NCBI GenBank assembly: GCA_947567695.1 | Contig: CANONT010000014.1 | Span: 1 to 38,499, forward strand | Length of the DNA stretch: 38,499 nt | Origin: an uncultured Clostridium sp. | GTDB lineage: Bacteria; Bacillota; Clostridia; TANB77; CAG-508 | Reading direction: 5' to 3' | Part shown: positions 1 to 8,504 of the stretch, piece by piece | Layout: every line of letters starts with the position of its first letter | How positions within the stretch are numbered: position 1 is the stretch's first letter | Position numbers and translations under genes: made by a program | The notes under the pieces: model-generated | The model's input: the letters and a program-made list of their open reading frames with translations, nothing else | Database searches by the model: none | What the model was told of the DNA's origin: nothing

Positions 1-108
1 ATGCCCTTTTTCTATTATTTTGGTTTTATTTTTATAAATTTTTCTTTCAAACTATGATACTTTTGTATGATTTACCATAAAAAAACTGAAACTTAAAGTA
101 AAAATTTA

Positions 109-137
109 TTGAAAAAAAAATAAAAAACGGATATAAT
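109..137 (+). promoter_or_regulatory. Sigma-A-type promoter of the CorC-like gene
   Basis: TTGAAA at 109-114 and TATAAT at 132-137 are separated by exactly 17 bases. The start codon lies 40 bases downstream of the -10 box, with an AAGGAG-type ribosome site between them. Confidence 0.75.
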
Positions 138-176
138 AAGTACAATGATAAAAAAGGAAAAGGAGTCGATTATAAA

Positions 177-1509
177 ATGATATCACAATTAGCGATTCTC
201 GTAGTATTAATTGCACTAAATGCTTTTTTTGCAGCAACAGAAATTGCCTTTATCTCTTTAAATGATGCAAGGATTGAGAAACAAGCCAAAGAAGGAAATA
301 AAAAGGCAAAACAAATTGAAAAAATGATAAAATCGCCTAGCAAATTTTTAGCTACCATACAAATTGGAATTACATTAGCAGGATTTTTATCTAGTGCTTT
401 TGCCTCTGATGCCTTTGCTAAAAGATTAGCACCTGTATTATACCAAGTAATGCCATTTATTAGTTTTGGTGTATGGAAAAGTGTTTCTATTGTTATTATT
501 ACTATTATCTTATCTTTTTTTACCTTAGTATTTGGAGAATTAGTTCCAAAAAGATTTGCCATGAAGTATTACGAGAAATTGTCATTTGCCACAATTGGAA
601 TTATTAGGACAATAGCTATTGTAACTTCGCCATTTGTTAAATTTTTGACAGTAGTAACCAATGGGGTATCCAAATTATTTGGAGTAGGAGAAAATGAAGA
701 AGAATCGGTTACAGAAGAAGAAATCAAAATGATGGTAGATCAAGGGGAAGAAAAGGGAACGATTAAAGAAGAGGAAAAAGAATTAATCAATAATGTATTT
801 GAATTTAATGATATTACTGTCTCCGAGATTATGAGACATAGAACAGACATTTTTGCAGTAGATATCAATATTAGTAATGAGGAATTATTACAGGTACTTT
901 CTCATGAGGAATACCGATATAGCAGAATTCCTGTTTATGATGAAACGATTGATGAGATAAAAGGAATTTTATATGTAAAAGATGTGTTAAAAAACATCAA
1001 CAAAAAGACTTTTAAAGTAAAAAATGTGGTGAAAGATGCTTATTTTGTATCTCGTAACCGATTGATTAATGAAGTTTTCAAAGAGTTACAAAAAAATAAA
1101 AAACAGATTGCTATTATTGTGGACGAATATGGTGGGACAGCTGGCTTGATTACCATGGAAGATATACTAGAAGAGTTAGTGGGAGATATTTACGATGAGT
1201 ACGATAAAGAGGAAAAAGAATATGAGAAAATAGATCAAAATACTTATTTGCTAAGTGGAAGTATGACAATTAATGATGTGAATAAAGTGCTAGATGCTCG
1301 GAATACCAGAAGGGGATTATGATACGCTTTCTGGCTATTTACAGGATAAATTAGGAAGAATTCCAGAGGAAGAGGAGCTACCTACGATCGATACAGAGCT
1401 TGTAACTTATAAGATAGAGGAATATGAAGATAAGAGAATTTTAAAGGTTAAGGCTTGTAAGAATAATGTAGAGGAAACGGAAGGAGAGCAAAAGGAGCCT
1501 GAAAAATAA
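177..1509 (+). CDS. CNNM/CorC (hemolysin C)-family membrane protein; needs a +1 shift at CGG 1299
   Basis: The N-terminal part (about residues 1-190) is hydrophobic and matches the CNNM/DUF21 transmembrane domain. A CBS pair follows (IMRHRTDIFAVD, then IVDEYGGTAGLITMEDILEE), then the start of a CorC_HlyC domain. The zero frame ends at TGA 1320-1322, just inside that last domain. The rest of the domain (GIPEGDYDTLSGYL, LGRIPEEEE) is encoded one frame on, up to TAA at 1509. The break is at an in-frame CGG (1299-1301). Dropping its C gives VLDA-GIPEGDYD and a 443-residue protein of normal family length. CorC-family proteins are linked to Mg2+/Co2+ efflux and the CNNM domain to divalent cation transport; the substrate here is unknown. 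The same CGG break recurs in other genes of this window, so I do not call it a simple pseudogene. Confidence 0.85.
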
Positions 1510-1572
1510 GTGCATTTTATTTATGATAAGAAGTTTTGTCTAGGAATGTGTTAGGAAAGGAATGAAATTAAA

Positions 1573-3306
1573 GTGAAAAAAAGATCTGTAATAATTATCG
1601 TAATCGTTATCATGATTTTAGTAGCATTAGCCTCCTTTGTGATTTATCGTCAAACAGTTGGAAATGGTAAAAACTATGAAATCGAACCAATAAAAGAGTA
1701 TCATTATTTTGTTTTAAAACAAAATGATTTATATGGTGTAATGGATAGAAAAGGAAATACTATCATACCACCTGCATATAGCGAAGTTATGATACCAAAT
1801 CCACAAAGGGCTGTTTTTATTTGTCATCAAGGAGAGGTTAGCAAAATATTAAATGAACAAAATGAAGAAATACTAACACAATTTAATAAGGCTCAATCGA
1901 TTCGACTACAAAATATAACGAGTGATTTAATGTATGAGAAGAGTGTTCTTAAATATGAAAAAGATGGGAAATATGGCTTAGTTAATTTGGAAGGAAAAAC
2001 CGTGACAAAGCCTATTTATGATGAGATAGATAGTTTGCCTTATAAAGAAGGTGAATTGTTGGTCAAGCAAAATGAAAAATATGGTGTAATCAATATAGCA
2101 GGAACCAAAATCATAGAAATGCAATATGACAAGATTGAGGTAGATGGCTATTATACAGATGAAAATGGTTATCAATATGCAGGCTATGTGGTATCTATTA
2201 AAACACCAGAAGGCTATCGATATGGTTATTTGAATGATCAAGGAAAAGTATTGTTAGGAACAGAATATAATGATATAGCAAGAGTAGCAGAAATTGAGGA
2301 TCCTCATAATTCTTATTTGATTTGTGCTAAAAATGGACAATATGGAATTACGAAAAATGCCGATAAAATTTTAGAAAATGAATATCAATCCATTCGATAT
2401 GATCCAACCAATCAAGTATTTGTAGTTGAAAAAAGTAAAAAATATGGGATTGCTAATTTAGAAGGAAAATTGGTCATTCCAGTACAATATCGTCAAATTG
2501 ATATTACAGGAATTTATTTATATGCTGAAAATGAGCAAGGTACAACTGTATATAATAGTGATGGAACACAAGCTAGTGTTGATTCTCATATTGCTATTTT
2601 AAATACCAATAATGATGCCTATAAAATTAAAATTAATAATGAAAATGGTACGAAATATGGAGTGGTAAATCAAGAAGGTAAGCAATTAATGGAAGAAAAG
2701 TATAATTATGTGGAATATTTGTATGATGATTATTTTATTGTAAGTAATGAAAATGGAAAGTTAGGAATTGTAGATGATCAGGAAACTGTAAAAGTAGAGA
2801 TGAATCAGGATTCTTTACAAAGAATACAAGGGACAGATTTAGTGCAATCTACTTCTACCGAAAGTAAGATGACACAAATTTATGCTAAATCTATGGAGAA
2901 AATTTGTGAGATGTCAAATGCTTCTATTGAAGTAAAAGATGATTTTATTAAAGTGTACAATGAAACAGAAATGAAATATTTTAATAAAGAGGGAAAAGCA
3001 TTAAAGAATACAGAGGTATATCCTAATAACAAGTTATTTGTTAAGGTAGAGAATAATCGCTATGGCTTTGTAGATTATAATGGTAATGTGGTAGTGGATT
3101 GTCAATATGATAAAGCTTATGAATTAAATGAGTACGGATTCGCTACTGTGAAGAAAGATGGTAAATGGGGTGCTATTGACGAGAATGGAAAAGAGGTTGT
3201 TGCTCCTATTTATGAGATTAAAAATCAACAAGAACCTTCTTTCATTGGTAACTATTATCGTGTGACTTATGGCTCAGGAGAGTTTTATTATACAGATGCA
3301 AAGTAA
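1573..3306 (+). CDS. Membrane-anchored WG-repeat protein
   Basis: The 577-residue protein starts at a GTG and has an N-terminal membrane segment (about residues 5-26, rich in I and V). The remainder is built of about ten WG-type repeats of roughly 45-60 residues. Each has the pattern YG-hydrophobic-x-(D/N)xxGKxxxxxxYDxI, for example KYGLVNLEGK, KYGVINIAGT, KYGIANLEGK, RYGFVDYNGN and KWGAIDENGK. The last repeat has the canonical W. WG repeats form beta-rich propeller-like or surface modules of poorly known role. One membrane helix at the N-terminus suggests the repeats lie outside the cell. It follows the CorC-like gene by 63 bases and ends in a strong terminator, so it may share that transcript. 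Confidence 0.85.
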   Translation: MKKRSVIIIVIVIMILVALASFVIYRQTVGNGKNYEIEPIKEYHYFVLKQNDLYGVMDRKGNTIIPPAYSEVMIPNPQRAVFICHQGEVSKILNEQNEEILTQFNKAQSIRLQNITSDLMYEKSVLKYEKDGKYGLVNLEGKTVTKPIYDEIDSLPYKEGELLVKQNEKYGVINIAGTKIIEMQYDKIEVDGYYTDENGYQYAGYVVSIKTPEGYRYGYLNDQGKVLLGTEYNDIARVAEIEDPHNSYLICAKNGQYGITKNADKILENEYQSIRYDPTNQVFVVEKSKKYGIANLEGKLVIPVQYRQIDITGIYLYAENEQGTTVYNSDGTQASVDSHIAILNTNNDAYKIKINNENGTKYGVVNQEGKQLMEEKYNYVEYLYDDYFIVSNENGKLGIVDDQETVKVEMNQDSLQRIQGTDLVQSTSTESKMTQIYAKSMEKICEMSNASIEVKDDFIKVYNETEMKYFNKEGKALKNTEVYPNNKLFVKVENNRYGFVDYNGNVVVDCQYDKAYELNEYGFATVKKDGKWGAIDENGKEVVAPIYEIKNQQEPSFIGNYYRVTYGSGEFYYTDAK

Positions 3307-3340
3307 GTAGGCAAAATGTAGCTTACTTACTTTTTTCTTT
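3301..3340 (+). terminator. Rho-independent terminator after the WG-repeat gene
   Basis: A 12-bp stem (AAGTAAGTAGGC with GCTTACTTACTT, one G-T pair) closes on an 8-base loop and is followed by a T-rich tail. It begins inside the last codons of the gene. Confidence 0.85.
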
Positions 3341-3359
3341 TAAGACAAAAGTACTAAAA

Positions 3360-3388
3360 TTGACATAAAATTAAATATGTTATATAAT
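3360..3388 (+). promoter_or_regulatory. Sigma-A-type promoter of the hydrolase-like gene
   Basis: TTGACA (3360-3365) and TATAAT (3383-3388) are 17 bases apart, a near-consensus promoter. A GAGGAGG ribosome site precedes the ATG at 3421. Confidence 0.85.
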
Positions 3389-3420
3389 GAGAACATAAAA
3401 CTGTAGAGGAGGAATAAGAA

Positions 3421-4305
3421 ATGAAGAAAATCATAGTGAGGCGGAATTTCTTACTTGTTTTAGAAAGAAAGGGTCAAGGACCATTATTGATAAGGACAAG
3501 TGGATATACGTCAAATGAAAAGGCAGTACAGGAACCGTGGATTCGGACACAAATGAGAACAATACCTTATTCAGATCGTTCTCATTTACCAGATCCAGCA
3601 ATTGCACCATTTAATGGATTGAAAGATCTGTATGATGAGTTAGATTGTACAGCTTACAATCTATACTTTCTTCCAGAATGTAAGGGATTAGGATATGCTA
3701 TTGAAGAAGCGGGTGAGTTTTTTGAAACGGAACTGTTTCCAAAGTATGAAGAGCATAACTTGATAGGACATTCTAAAGGTGGTTTGTTTATGGGTGCTCT
3801 TACAAAAGACCTGGATACGGAAACAAATCTTGTTATGGTATCACCAACTTTTGGAACCATAATGGGTGATGAAGAAGAAGTTTTTAAAAGATTGCAAGAA
3901 TATAAAGATAGGCAATCTGTTTTAAAAAGATTTCTTCTTACACCAGAAATCTGGTTTTATAAAGGGATTACTCATCGTTTTGGTAGCAGACGTCCGATTG
4001 ATTATGACATGGCAATCAATTCAAATTTTATGAAAAAGTATCTAGATTTGTCAAAACTTAAGAATCATAGGACTATGTTGATTACAGCAACTTGTCCAGA
4101 AGGCATTTGTAATCCATTTGAGGCTGTTTTTCGGCATTATGGAAAATTTTTAGGCTTGAACCGAAAGGCGGATGGAATGGTTCTATTGGACAATCAAAGA
4201 CTGCCATTAGAATACGGCGTTAATGCGTTAGTAGAAGTTACCGCTACGCATCCAACCGTACTTAAAAAGCCTGTTCCAAGTATTATTGATTTTCTAAAAA
4301 TTTAA
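3421..4305 (+). CDS. Alpha/beta-hydrolase-like protein, probably horizontally acquired
   Basis: The 294-residue protein has a nucleophile-elbow motif, IGHSKGG, at about residues 117-123, which fits the GxSxG serine of alpha/beta hydrolases. Asp and His residues later in the chain could complete a triad, but I cannot assign them. I do not recognise a specific family or substrate. There is no signal peptide or membrane helix, so it is likely cytoplasmic. It is a single-gene unit with its own promoter and terminator. Its codon use differs from the neighbours: it has three in-frame CGG codons (3442, 3544, 4132) plainly read as Arg, plus GCG, ACG and CGT codons. In the native genes CGG appears only at reading-frame breaks. 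That difference suggests recent transfer. Confidence 0.6.
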   Translation: MKKIIVRRNFLLVLERKGQGPLLIRTSGYTSNEKAVQEPWIRTQMRTIPYSDRSHLPDPAIAPFNGLKDLYDELDCTAYNLYFLPECKGLGYAIEEAGEFFETELFPKYEEHNLIGHSKGGLFMGALTKDLDTETNLVMVSPTFGTIMGDEEEVFKRLQEYKDRQSVLKRFLLTPEIWFYKGITHRFGSRRPIDYDMAINSNFMKKYLDLSKLKNHRTMLITATCPEGICNPFEAVFRHYGKFLGLNRKADGMVLLDNQRLPLEYGVNALVEVTATHPTVLKKPVPSIIDFLKI

Positions 4306-4343
4306 GGGTTATTCATTTCAATAAGTGTAATTATTGAGAGAAA

Positions 4344-4374
4344 GGAAGTCATTACCAAAATGATTTCCTTTTTC
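4344..4374 (+). terminator. Rho-independent terminator after the hydrolase-like gene
   Basis: GGAAGTCATT (4344-4353) pairs with AATGATTTCC (4359-4368) with one G-T pair, followed by a T-rich tract. Confidence 0.8.
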
Positions 4375-4456
4375 CTCATTTGCACTTTTTATTGTTTAAG
4401 TTCATATTTAATAGTAAATACTATTAAAAAGTTAGAGCAATAAGGAGGATATAAAG

Positions 4457-5314
4457 TTGAAATTAGGAGTAGCTTTATCTGGTGGGGGAATTAGGGGAAT
4501 TTCCCATGCTGGAGCATTGAAAGCATTAGAAGATCATGGAATTAAAATTGATGTGATAGGAGGAACTAGTTCAGGTAGTTTAGTGGCTTCTTTGTATGCT
4601 ATGGGATATTCTCCTTATTATATCTACATATTATTTAAAAGATATGCTAAAGATATCGTAGCCATTAATTCTACTCCCATTATATCTGGTATTGGAAATT
4701 TTATGATGAATAAAAAGGTGTGTATACCTGGATTAAAGACAGGAGAGACTTTGGAGAAGGCTTATGATCAGATAGCTAAAAGAAAAGGGATTACTAGCAT
4801 AGCAGATATTACAAAAATGCCATTAGTGATTCCATCTGTTGATGTTACTCTTTCTAAAGAGTATATTTTTACCAATAAAATACCAGAGAAAAATGAAGAT
4901 TCATCTCAATATATTACAGATATATCAATTGGGAAAGCAGTAAGGGCTAGTAGTAGTTTTCCTGCTGTTTTTTGTCCCTGTGTTTTTAAAGACCATAAAT
5001 TTTTAGATGGTGGAATTTTAGATAATATTCCTGTGACAGAGGTTAAAAAGCAAGGAGCCGATAAAGTGATTGCTATTAATTTTAAGGCAGATGATGTGGA
5101 TGAAACGAGTAATATGATGGATATTGCTATGAGAACGATTGATATTATGGGCAATAAGATTTCAGAGGAGAGCTTAGAACAAAGCGATTTTGTGCTAACT
5201 GTTTCAACGGATAAAACGGGTCTTTTGGATGTAGAAAAGTTGGATCCATGTTATCAGTATGGCTATCAAGCTGTGATGGAAAATTTGGATAAAATTAAAA
5301 AACTGTATGATTAG
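4457..5314 (+). CDS. Patatin-like phospholipase (RssA/YlbK type)
   Basis: This 285-residue protein carries all patatin hallmarks. The glycine-rich oxyanion loop GGGIRG is at about residue 9, the nucleophile motif GTSSG at about residue 36, and the catalytic Asp in DGG at about residue 185. The Ser-Asp dyad hydrolyses acyl esters of lipids. No signal peptide is seen, so it probably acts on the inner face of the membrane. Translation starts at a TTG (4457), chosen because AAGGAGG lies 8 bases upstream and the encoded MKLGVALSGGGIRG is the normal family N-terminus. It runs convergently with the ncRNA on the other strand. Confidence 0.9.
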   Translation: MKLGVALSGGGIRGISHAGALKALEDHGIKIDVIGGTSSGSLVASLYAMGYSPYYIYILFKRYAKDIVAINSTPIISGIGNFMMNKKVCIPGLKTGETLEKAYDQIAKRKGITSIADITKMPLVIPSVDVTLSKEYIFTNKIPEKNEDSSQYITDISIGKAVRASSSFPAVFCPCVFKDHKFLDGGILDNIPVTEVKKQGADKVIAINFKADDVDETSNMMDIAMRTIDIMGNKISEESLEQSDFVLTVSTDKTGLLDVEKLDPCYQYGYQAVMENLDKIKKLYD

Positions 5315-5334
5315 ATATAGCTTTTACTTTTAAA

Positions 5335-5606
5335 GTTAAAGAACCCCCGTGCCATCCATTTTGGTTTGGCACGGGGCTAATCTTATACTTTTAATATAAG
5401 ACATTTTTTTGAATCAATCCCGCTAGGTTTTGATTCAAAATTCAAAAACCCTTTAGGGCTGATCCCGAGTCCTATTTATTGTGGACCCTCCTTTCAATAT
5501 TTCTCAAGTAGAAATTGTTGTTCCCCTGACATGTATCCATCCCTAAACTAAGGCGATAACTTACAGGAAAGGCATTCTACCTGAGATGATGTGGAAAAAC
5601 TTCCAC
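5335..5606 (-). ncRNA. Free-standing structured RNA of about 270 nt, family not identified
   Basis: The 445-base gap between the patatin and ribK genes has no convincing ORF but several helices read from the minus strand. A 5' hairpin GTGGAA/TTCCAC lies at 5591-5606. A long-range stem pairs 5576-5585 with 5503-5512 (10 bp, one G-U). A perfect hairpin TTTTGAATCA/TGATTCAAAA lies at 5407-5440, with a GC-rich loop. The 3' end is a 10-bp GC-rich stem. A near-consensus promoter sits just upstream of the 5' end. The size and isolation would suit 6S or SRP RNA, but I see no SRP GGAAG-type apical motif, no tmRNA tag and no RNase P signature. I infer a stand-alone ncRNA; its class is unknown. Confidence 0.55.
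5345..5376. terminator. Bidirectional terminator hairpin between patatin gene and ncRNA
   Basis: CCCCGTGCCA (5345-5354) and TGGCACGGGG (5367-5376) pair perfectly over 10 bp. T-rich sequence follows on both strands, so it can end both converging transcripts. Confidence 0.75.
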
Positions 5607-5610
5607 TTAT

Positions 5611-5638
5611 AATATAATTACAACATACATTATGTCAA
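5611..5638 (-). promoter_or_regulatory. Promoter for the minus-strand ncRNA
   Basis: On the minus strand TTGACA (5638-5633) is followed after 16 bases by TATATT (5616-5611). The predicted RNA start is near 5605, at the base of the first hairpin. Confidence 0.6.
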
Positions 5639-5759
5639 ATATTAATATATTTATGCAAATTTAATAATTAAAAATAATATGAAAATTAGCAATTATGTAG
5701 CAAATGCAAAAAAATTATGATATAATATGCCAGTATCATAAATAAAGGAAAGAAAAATA

Positions 5760-6128
5760 ATGGAACTAAAAGGAAAAATAAAATCTGGATTTGGAAATGC
5801 AAGTTTCTGGGTAGATAAAATCAATACCATATTTCAAGAAAAATACCAAATGAGATTATTTTTGGGAACACTTAATGTTGCATTAGACCATGAATATATT
5901 TTAGAAGATGACGAGAAAATCAAGGCAAATGAATATGGTGGAAACTTTGATGTACTGATAAAAAAATGTGAGATTTTAGGACATACAGGATATATTGTGA
6001 GAACAGAAAAGAACAATCAAATAGGAGGCGACCATCCTTTATCGATCCTAGAAATTGTATCAGACCAAAATATAAGAAAGACAAATCAGTTAAAAGATGA
6101 TGACATCATTACTATATATATCGATTAA
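5760..6128 (+). CDS. ribK: CTP-dependent (archaeal-type, DUF120) riboflavin kinase
   Basis: The 122-residue protein matches the small DUF120/RibK family. It has a glycine-containing N-terminal motif (GKIKSGFGNASFWV), the hallmark GTLNV at residues 37-41, and the C-terminal pattern in which LKDDD precedes a final hydrophobic strand. In archaea this family phosphorylates riboflavin to FMN with CTP instead of ATP, and it is about 125-135 residues long. The position directly before ribE and ribH supports a role in flavin synthesis. A TATAAT box is at 5721-5726; the -35 is weak. I saw no FMN riboswitch in the leader. The usual bacterial bifunctional RibF is a different protein family. Confidence 0.8.
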   Translation: MELKGKIKSGFGNASFWVDKINTIFQEKYQMRLFLGTLNVALDHEYILEDDEKIKANEYGGNFDVLIKKCEILGHTGYIVRTEKNNQIGGDHPLSILEIVSDQNIRKTNQLKDDDIITIYID

Positions 6129-6145
6129 AAAAGAGGTAAAGTAAA

Positions 6146-6785
6146 ATGTTTACTGGAATTATTGAAGAAATTGGCAAGATAGAAAAAATTGAAAAAAGAG
6201 GAGAATCTGCTATCTTAGAAATTGCATGCCAAAAAGTATTAAAGGATACGAGAATTGGAGATAGCATATCTGTCAATGGCATTTGTCTTACCGTAACCAA
6301 TACGAGCCAAAATAGTTATGAAACAGATGTTATGCCAGAGACGATGAAAAGAAGTTCACTAAAAGACATAAAAAGAGGTGATCTCGTTAATCTTGAGAGA
6401 GCATTAAAAATAAATGAAAGGTTGCGGAGGTCATATTGTTTCAGGGCATATTGATGGTACTGGAAAGATAGAACGAATAGAAAAAGATCAAAATGCCATA
6501 TGGTTTGAGATCCGTACAAAATCAGATTGGATGAAGTATATTGTGGAGAAAGGGTCAGTTGCCATAGATGGCATCAGCTTAACAGTTGCAGAAGTAGCAG
6601 ATTTTAGTTTTAAAGTTTCGATTATTCCTCATACTCAAAAGGAAACAAATTTAGGATTTAAAAAGAAGAATGATCTCGTAAATATAGAATGTGATATCAT
6701 TGGAAAGTATGTAGAAAAGTTGATTTTGCCCAAAGATAACGGAAGTAAATTAACAGAGCAATTTTTGATAGAAAATGGTTTTTAA
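6146..6785 (+). CDS. ribE: Riboflavin synthase alpha chain; needs a +1 shift at CGG 6425
   Basis: Riboflavin synthase dismutates two 6,7-dimethyl-8-ribityllumazines to riboflavin. The N-terminal barrel begins with the diagnostic MFTGIIEEIG and contains SVNGICLTV. The second barrel contains GGHIVSGHIDGTG and its partner repeat SVAIDGISLTV. Two similar barrels of about 95 residues are normal for the family. The zero frame stops at 6454 after an out-of-frame tail. At the in-frame CGG 6425-6427, omitting the C gives ERL-GGHIVSGH and restores a 212-residue protein, the usual length. The glycine created is part of the conserved GGH motif. It lies 17 bases after ribK and 33 before ribH, so the three are probably co-transcribed. 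Confidence 0.9.
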
Positions 6786-6818
6786 TGTAACAAATAAAAT
6801 AAGAAAGGAAAGGGAAAA

Positions 6819-7283
6819 ATGAAAGTTTTAGAAGGAAATGTTGTAGGAAGTAATATCAAAATAGGAATGGTTGCTTCCAGATTTAATGAATTGATTGTGT
6901 CAAAATTGATTGGAGGGGCAGAAGACGCTCTTGTGAGACATGGTGTTAAAACAGATGATATTGAGCTTGCTTGGGTTCCTGGTGCGTTTGAAATACCAGT
7001 GATTGCACAAAAGATGGCAGAAAGTAAAAAGTATGATGCTATTATAGCGTTAGGTGCAGTGATAAAAGGTTCAACGGATCATTATGATTATGTATGTGCA
7101 GAGGTAAGCAAAGGAATTGCTACAGTTGGAATGAAGACAGGAGTACCTATCTTGTTTGGTGTGCTGACAACCGATAATATTGAACAAGCAATTGAAAGGG
7201 CTGGAACAAAAGCTGGTAATAAAGGTTATGATGTGGCTTGCTCGGCAATAGAAATGGTTAATTTAATAAAAAATATGGAATAG
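6819..7283 (+). CDS. ribH: 6,7-dimethyl-8-ribityllumazine synthase
   Basis: The 154-residue protein condenses the ribityl-pyrimidine with 3,4-dihydroxy-2-butanone 4-phosphate to make the lumazine substrate of RibE. Family landmarks are ASRFNE near residue 21, WVPGAFEIP at about 52, [16 protein letters not shown] around residue 81 (with the catalytic His), and GVLTTDN near 114. It is of standard length and intact. It ends the riboflavin cluster with a terminator overlapping its stop codon. ribBA and ribD are not in the window, so the precursors must be made by genes elsewhere or the cluster is partial. Confidence 0.95.
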   Translation: MKVLEGNVVGSNIKIGMVASRFNELIVSKLIGGAEDALVRHGVKTDDIELAWVPGAFEIPVIAQKMAESKKYDAIIALGAVIKGSTDHYDYVCAEVSKGIATVGMKTGVPILFGVLTTDNIEQAIERAGTKAGNKGYDVACSAIEMVNLIKNME

Positions 7284-7307
7284 GATTTTATGCCTATTCT
7301 TTTTTTA
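7278..7307 (+). terminator. Terminator of the riboflavin cluster
   Basis: GAATAGG (7278-7284) pairs with CCTATTC (7293-7299), followed by a run of T. The stem includes the ribH stop codon. Confidence 0.85.
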
Positions 7308-7364
7308 ATGAAATATAAATCATCATTTTGAATATAATATAAGAAGATGAAAGGAATGAATGAT

Positions 7365-8504
7365 ATGGAGATAAAATATTTTGACAATGCAGCTACCACA
7401 AGAGTAAAGAAGGAAGTATTAGAAGAAATGCTACCTTATTTTCATGAGAAATATGGAAATCCTTCTTCACTTTATAGTATAGGGCGAGTTTCCAAAAAAG
7501 CGATAAAAGAGGCAAGAAAAAGAGTAGCAGGATTAATCAACTGTAATCCCAATGAGATTTATTTTACAGGGTGTGGGTCAGAAAGTGATAATACGATCAT
7601 CAAAGGAATTGCTTATAAAAATCGAAAAAGGGGAAAACATATTATTACTTCGCAAATTGAACATCCTGCTGTACTTCATACATGCCAAATGTTAGAAAAA
7701 CAAGGATTTGAAGTGACATATTTAAGAGTCACAAAAGACGGATTTATTCATGTGGAAGATTTAAGAAATTCGATTCGAAATGATACTATTTTAATTAGTA
7801 TTATGTTTGCTAACAATGAAATTGGAACGATTCAGCCGATCGAAATGATTTCAAAAATTGCAAGAATGCATAATATTGTATTTCATACCGATGCAGTGCA
7901 AGCTTGTGGAAATATTCCAATTGATGTAAAAAGAATGGGAATTGATGCTCTTTCTTTGTCAGGTCATAAGTTGTATGCACCCAAAGGAATTGGAGCTTTA
8001 TATGTTAGAAATGGTATTGAATTTGAGAAATTTATGGATGGTGGACATCAGGAGAAAAATAAAAGGGCTGGTACAGAAAATGTAGCTGGAATTGTTGGAT
8101 TGGGAAAAGCTTGTGAATTAGCACAGGTTCATTTGAAGGAACATAGGCAACATTTAAAAGAATTAAGAGATTATTTTATAGCACAAGTGGAAGACAAGAT
8201 AGAAGGTGCTGTATTAAATGGAAGTAAAGAGAATCGATTGCCAGGGAATGCAAATTTTTCATTTTCAGGAATTGATGGAGAGGCTTTATTATTGAATTTA
8301 GATGCAAAGGGAATTTGTGCCTCAGCTGGTTCTGCGTGTACTTCTGGTTCATCTGCACCATCTCATGTCTTATCTAGTATCGGATTGTCTGATGAGCTTG
8401 CTCATGGATCTCTTAGAGTGACTTTTGGTGAGGATAACATAAAAGAAGATGTGGATTACTTGATAGAGAATTTATGTGAGATTGTACAGAGACTTAGAAA
8501 ATAA
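7365..8504 (+). CDS. Cysteine desulfurase (NifS/IscS-type, class V aminotransferase)
   Basis: This PLP enzyme takes sulfur from cysteine, giving alanine and an enzyme persulfide used for Fe-S clusters or thio-modified tRNA. Signs are the N-terminal YFDNAATTR, the PLP-stacking His in SQIEHPAVLHT, the Schiff-base lysine in SLSGHKLYAPKGIGALYV (about residue 201), and the active Cys in the GSACTSGSSAPSHVL loop. I start at ATG 7365 (379 residues) because AAAGGA lies 9 bases upstream and MEIKYFDNAATT is the usual N-terminus; two in-frame ATGs lie further upstream. It is a single gene here, so which sulfur pathway it serves is open. A foldback repeat begins at the base right after its TAA. Confidence 0.92.
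   Translation: MEIKYFDNAATTRVKKEVLEEMLPYFHEKYGNPSSLYSIGRVSKKAIKEARKRVAGLINCNPNEIYFTGCGSESDNTIIKGIAYKNRKRGKHIITSQIEHPAVLHTCQMLEKQGFEVTYLRVTKDGFIHVEDLRNSIRNDTILISIMFANNEIGTIQPIEMISKIARMHNIVFHTDAVQACGNIPIDVKRMGIDALSLSGHKLYAPKGIGALYVRNGIEFEKFMDGGHQEKNKRAGTENVAGIVGLGKACELAQVHLKEHRQHLKELRDYFIAQVEDKIEGAVLNGSKENRLPGNANFSFSGIDGEALLLNLDAKGICASAGSACTSGSSAPSHVLSSIGLSDELAHGSLRVTFGEDNIKEDVDYLIENLCEIVQRLRK

Noticed and set aside
5335..5606. Identification of the ncRNA as 6S, SRP RNA, RNase P RNA or tmRNA
   Set aside because: The size suits 6S or SRP, but I could not find the SRP apical motif, RNase P core signatures or a tmRNA tag ORF, so I leave the class open.
5607..5759. FMN riboswitch before the riboflavin genes
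   Set aside because: The conserved RFN sequence blocks are not present in the leader, and the plus-strand promoter lies only about 35 bases from the start codon.
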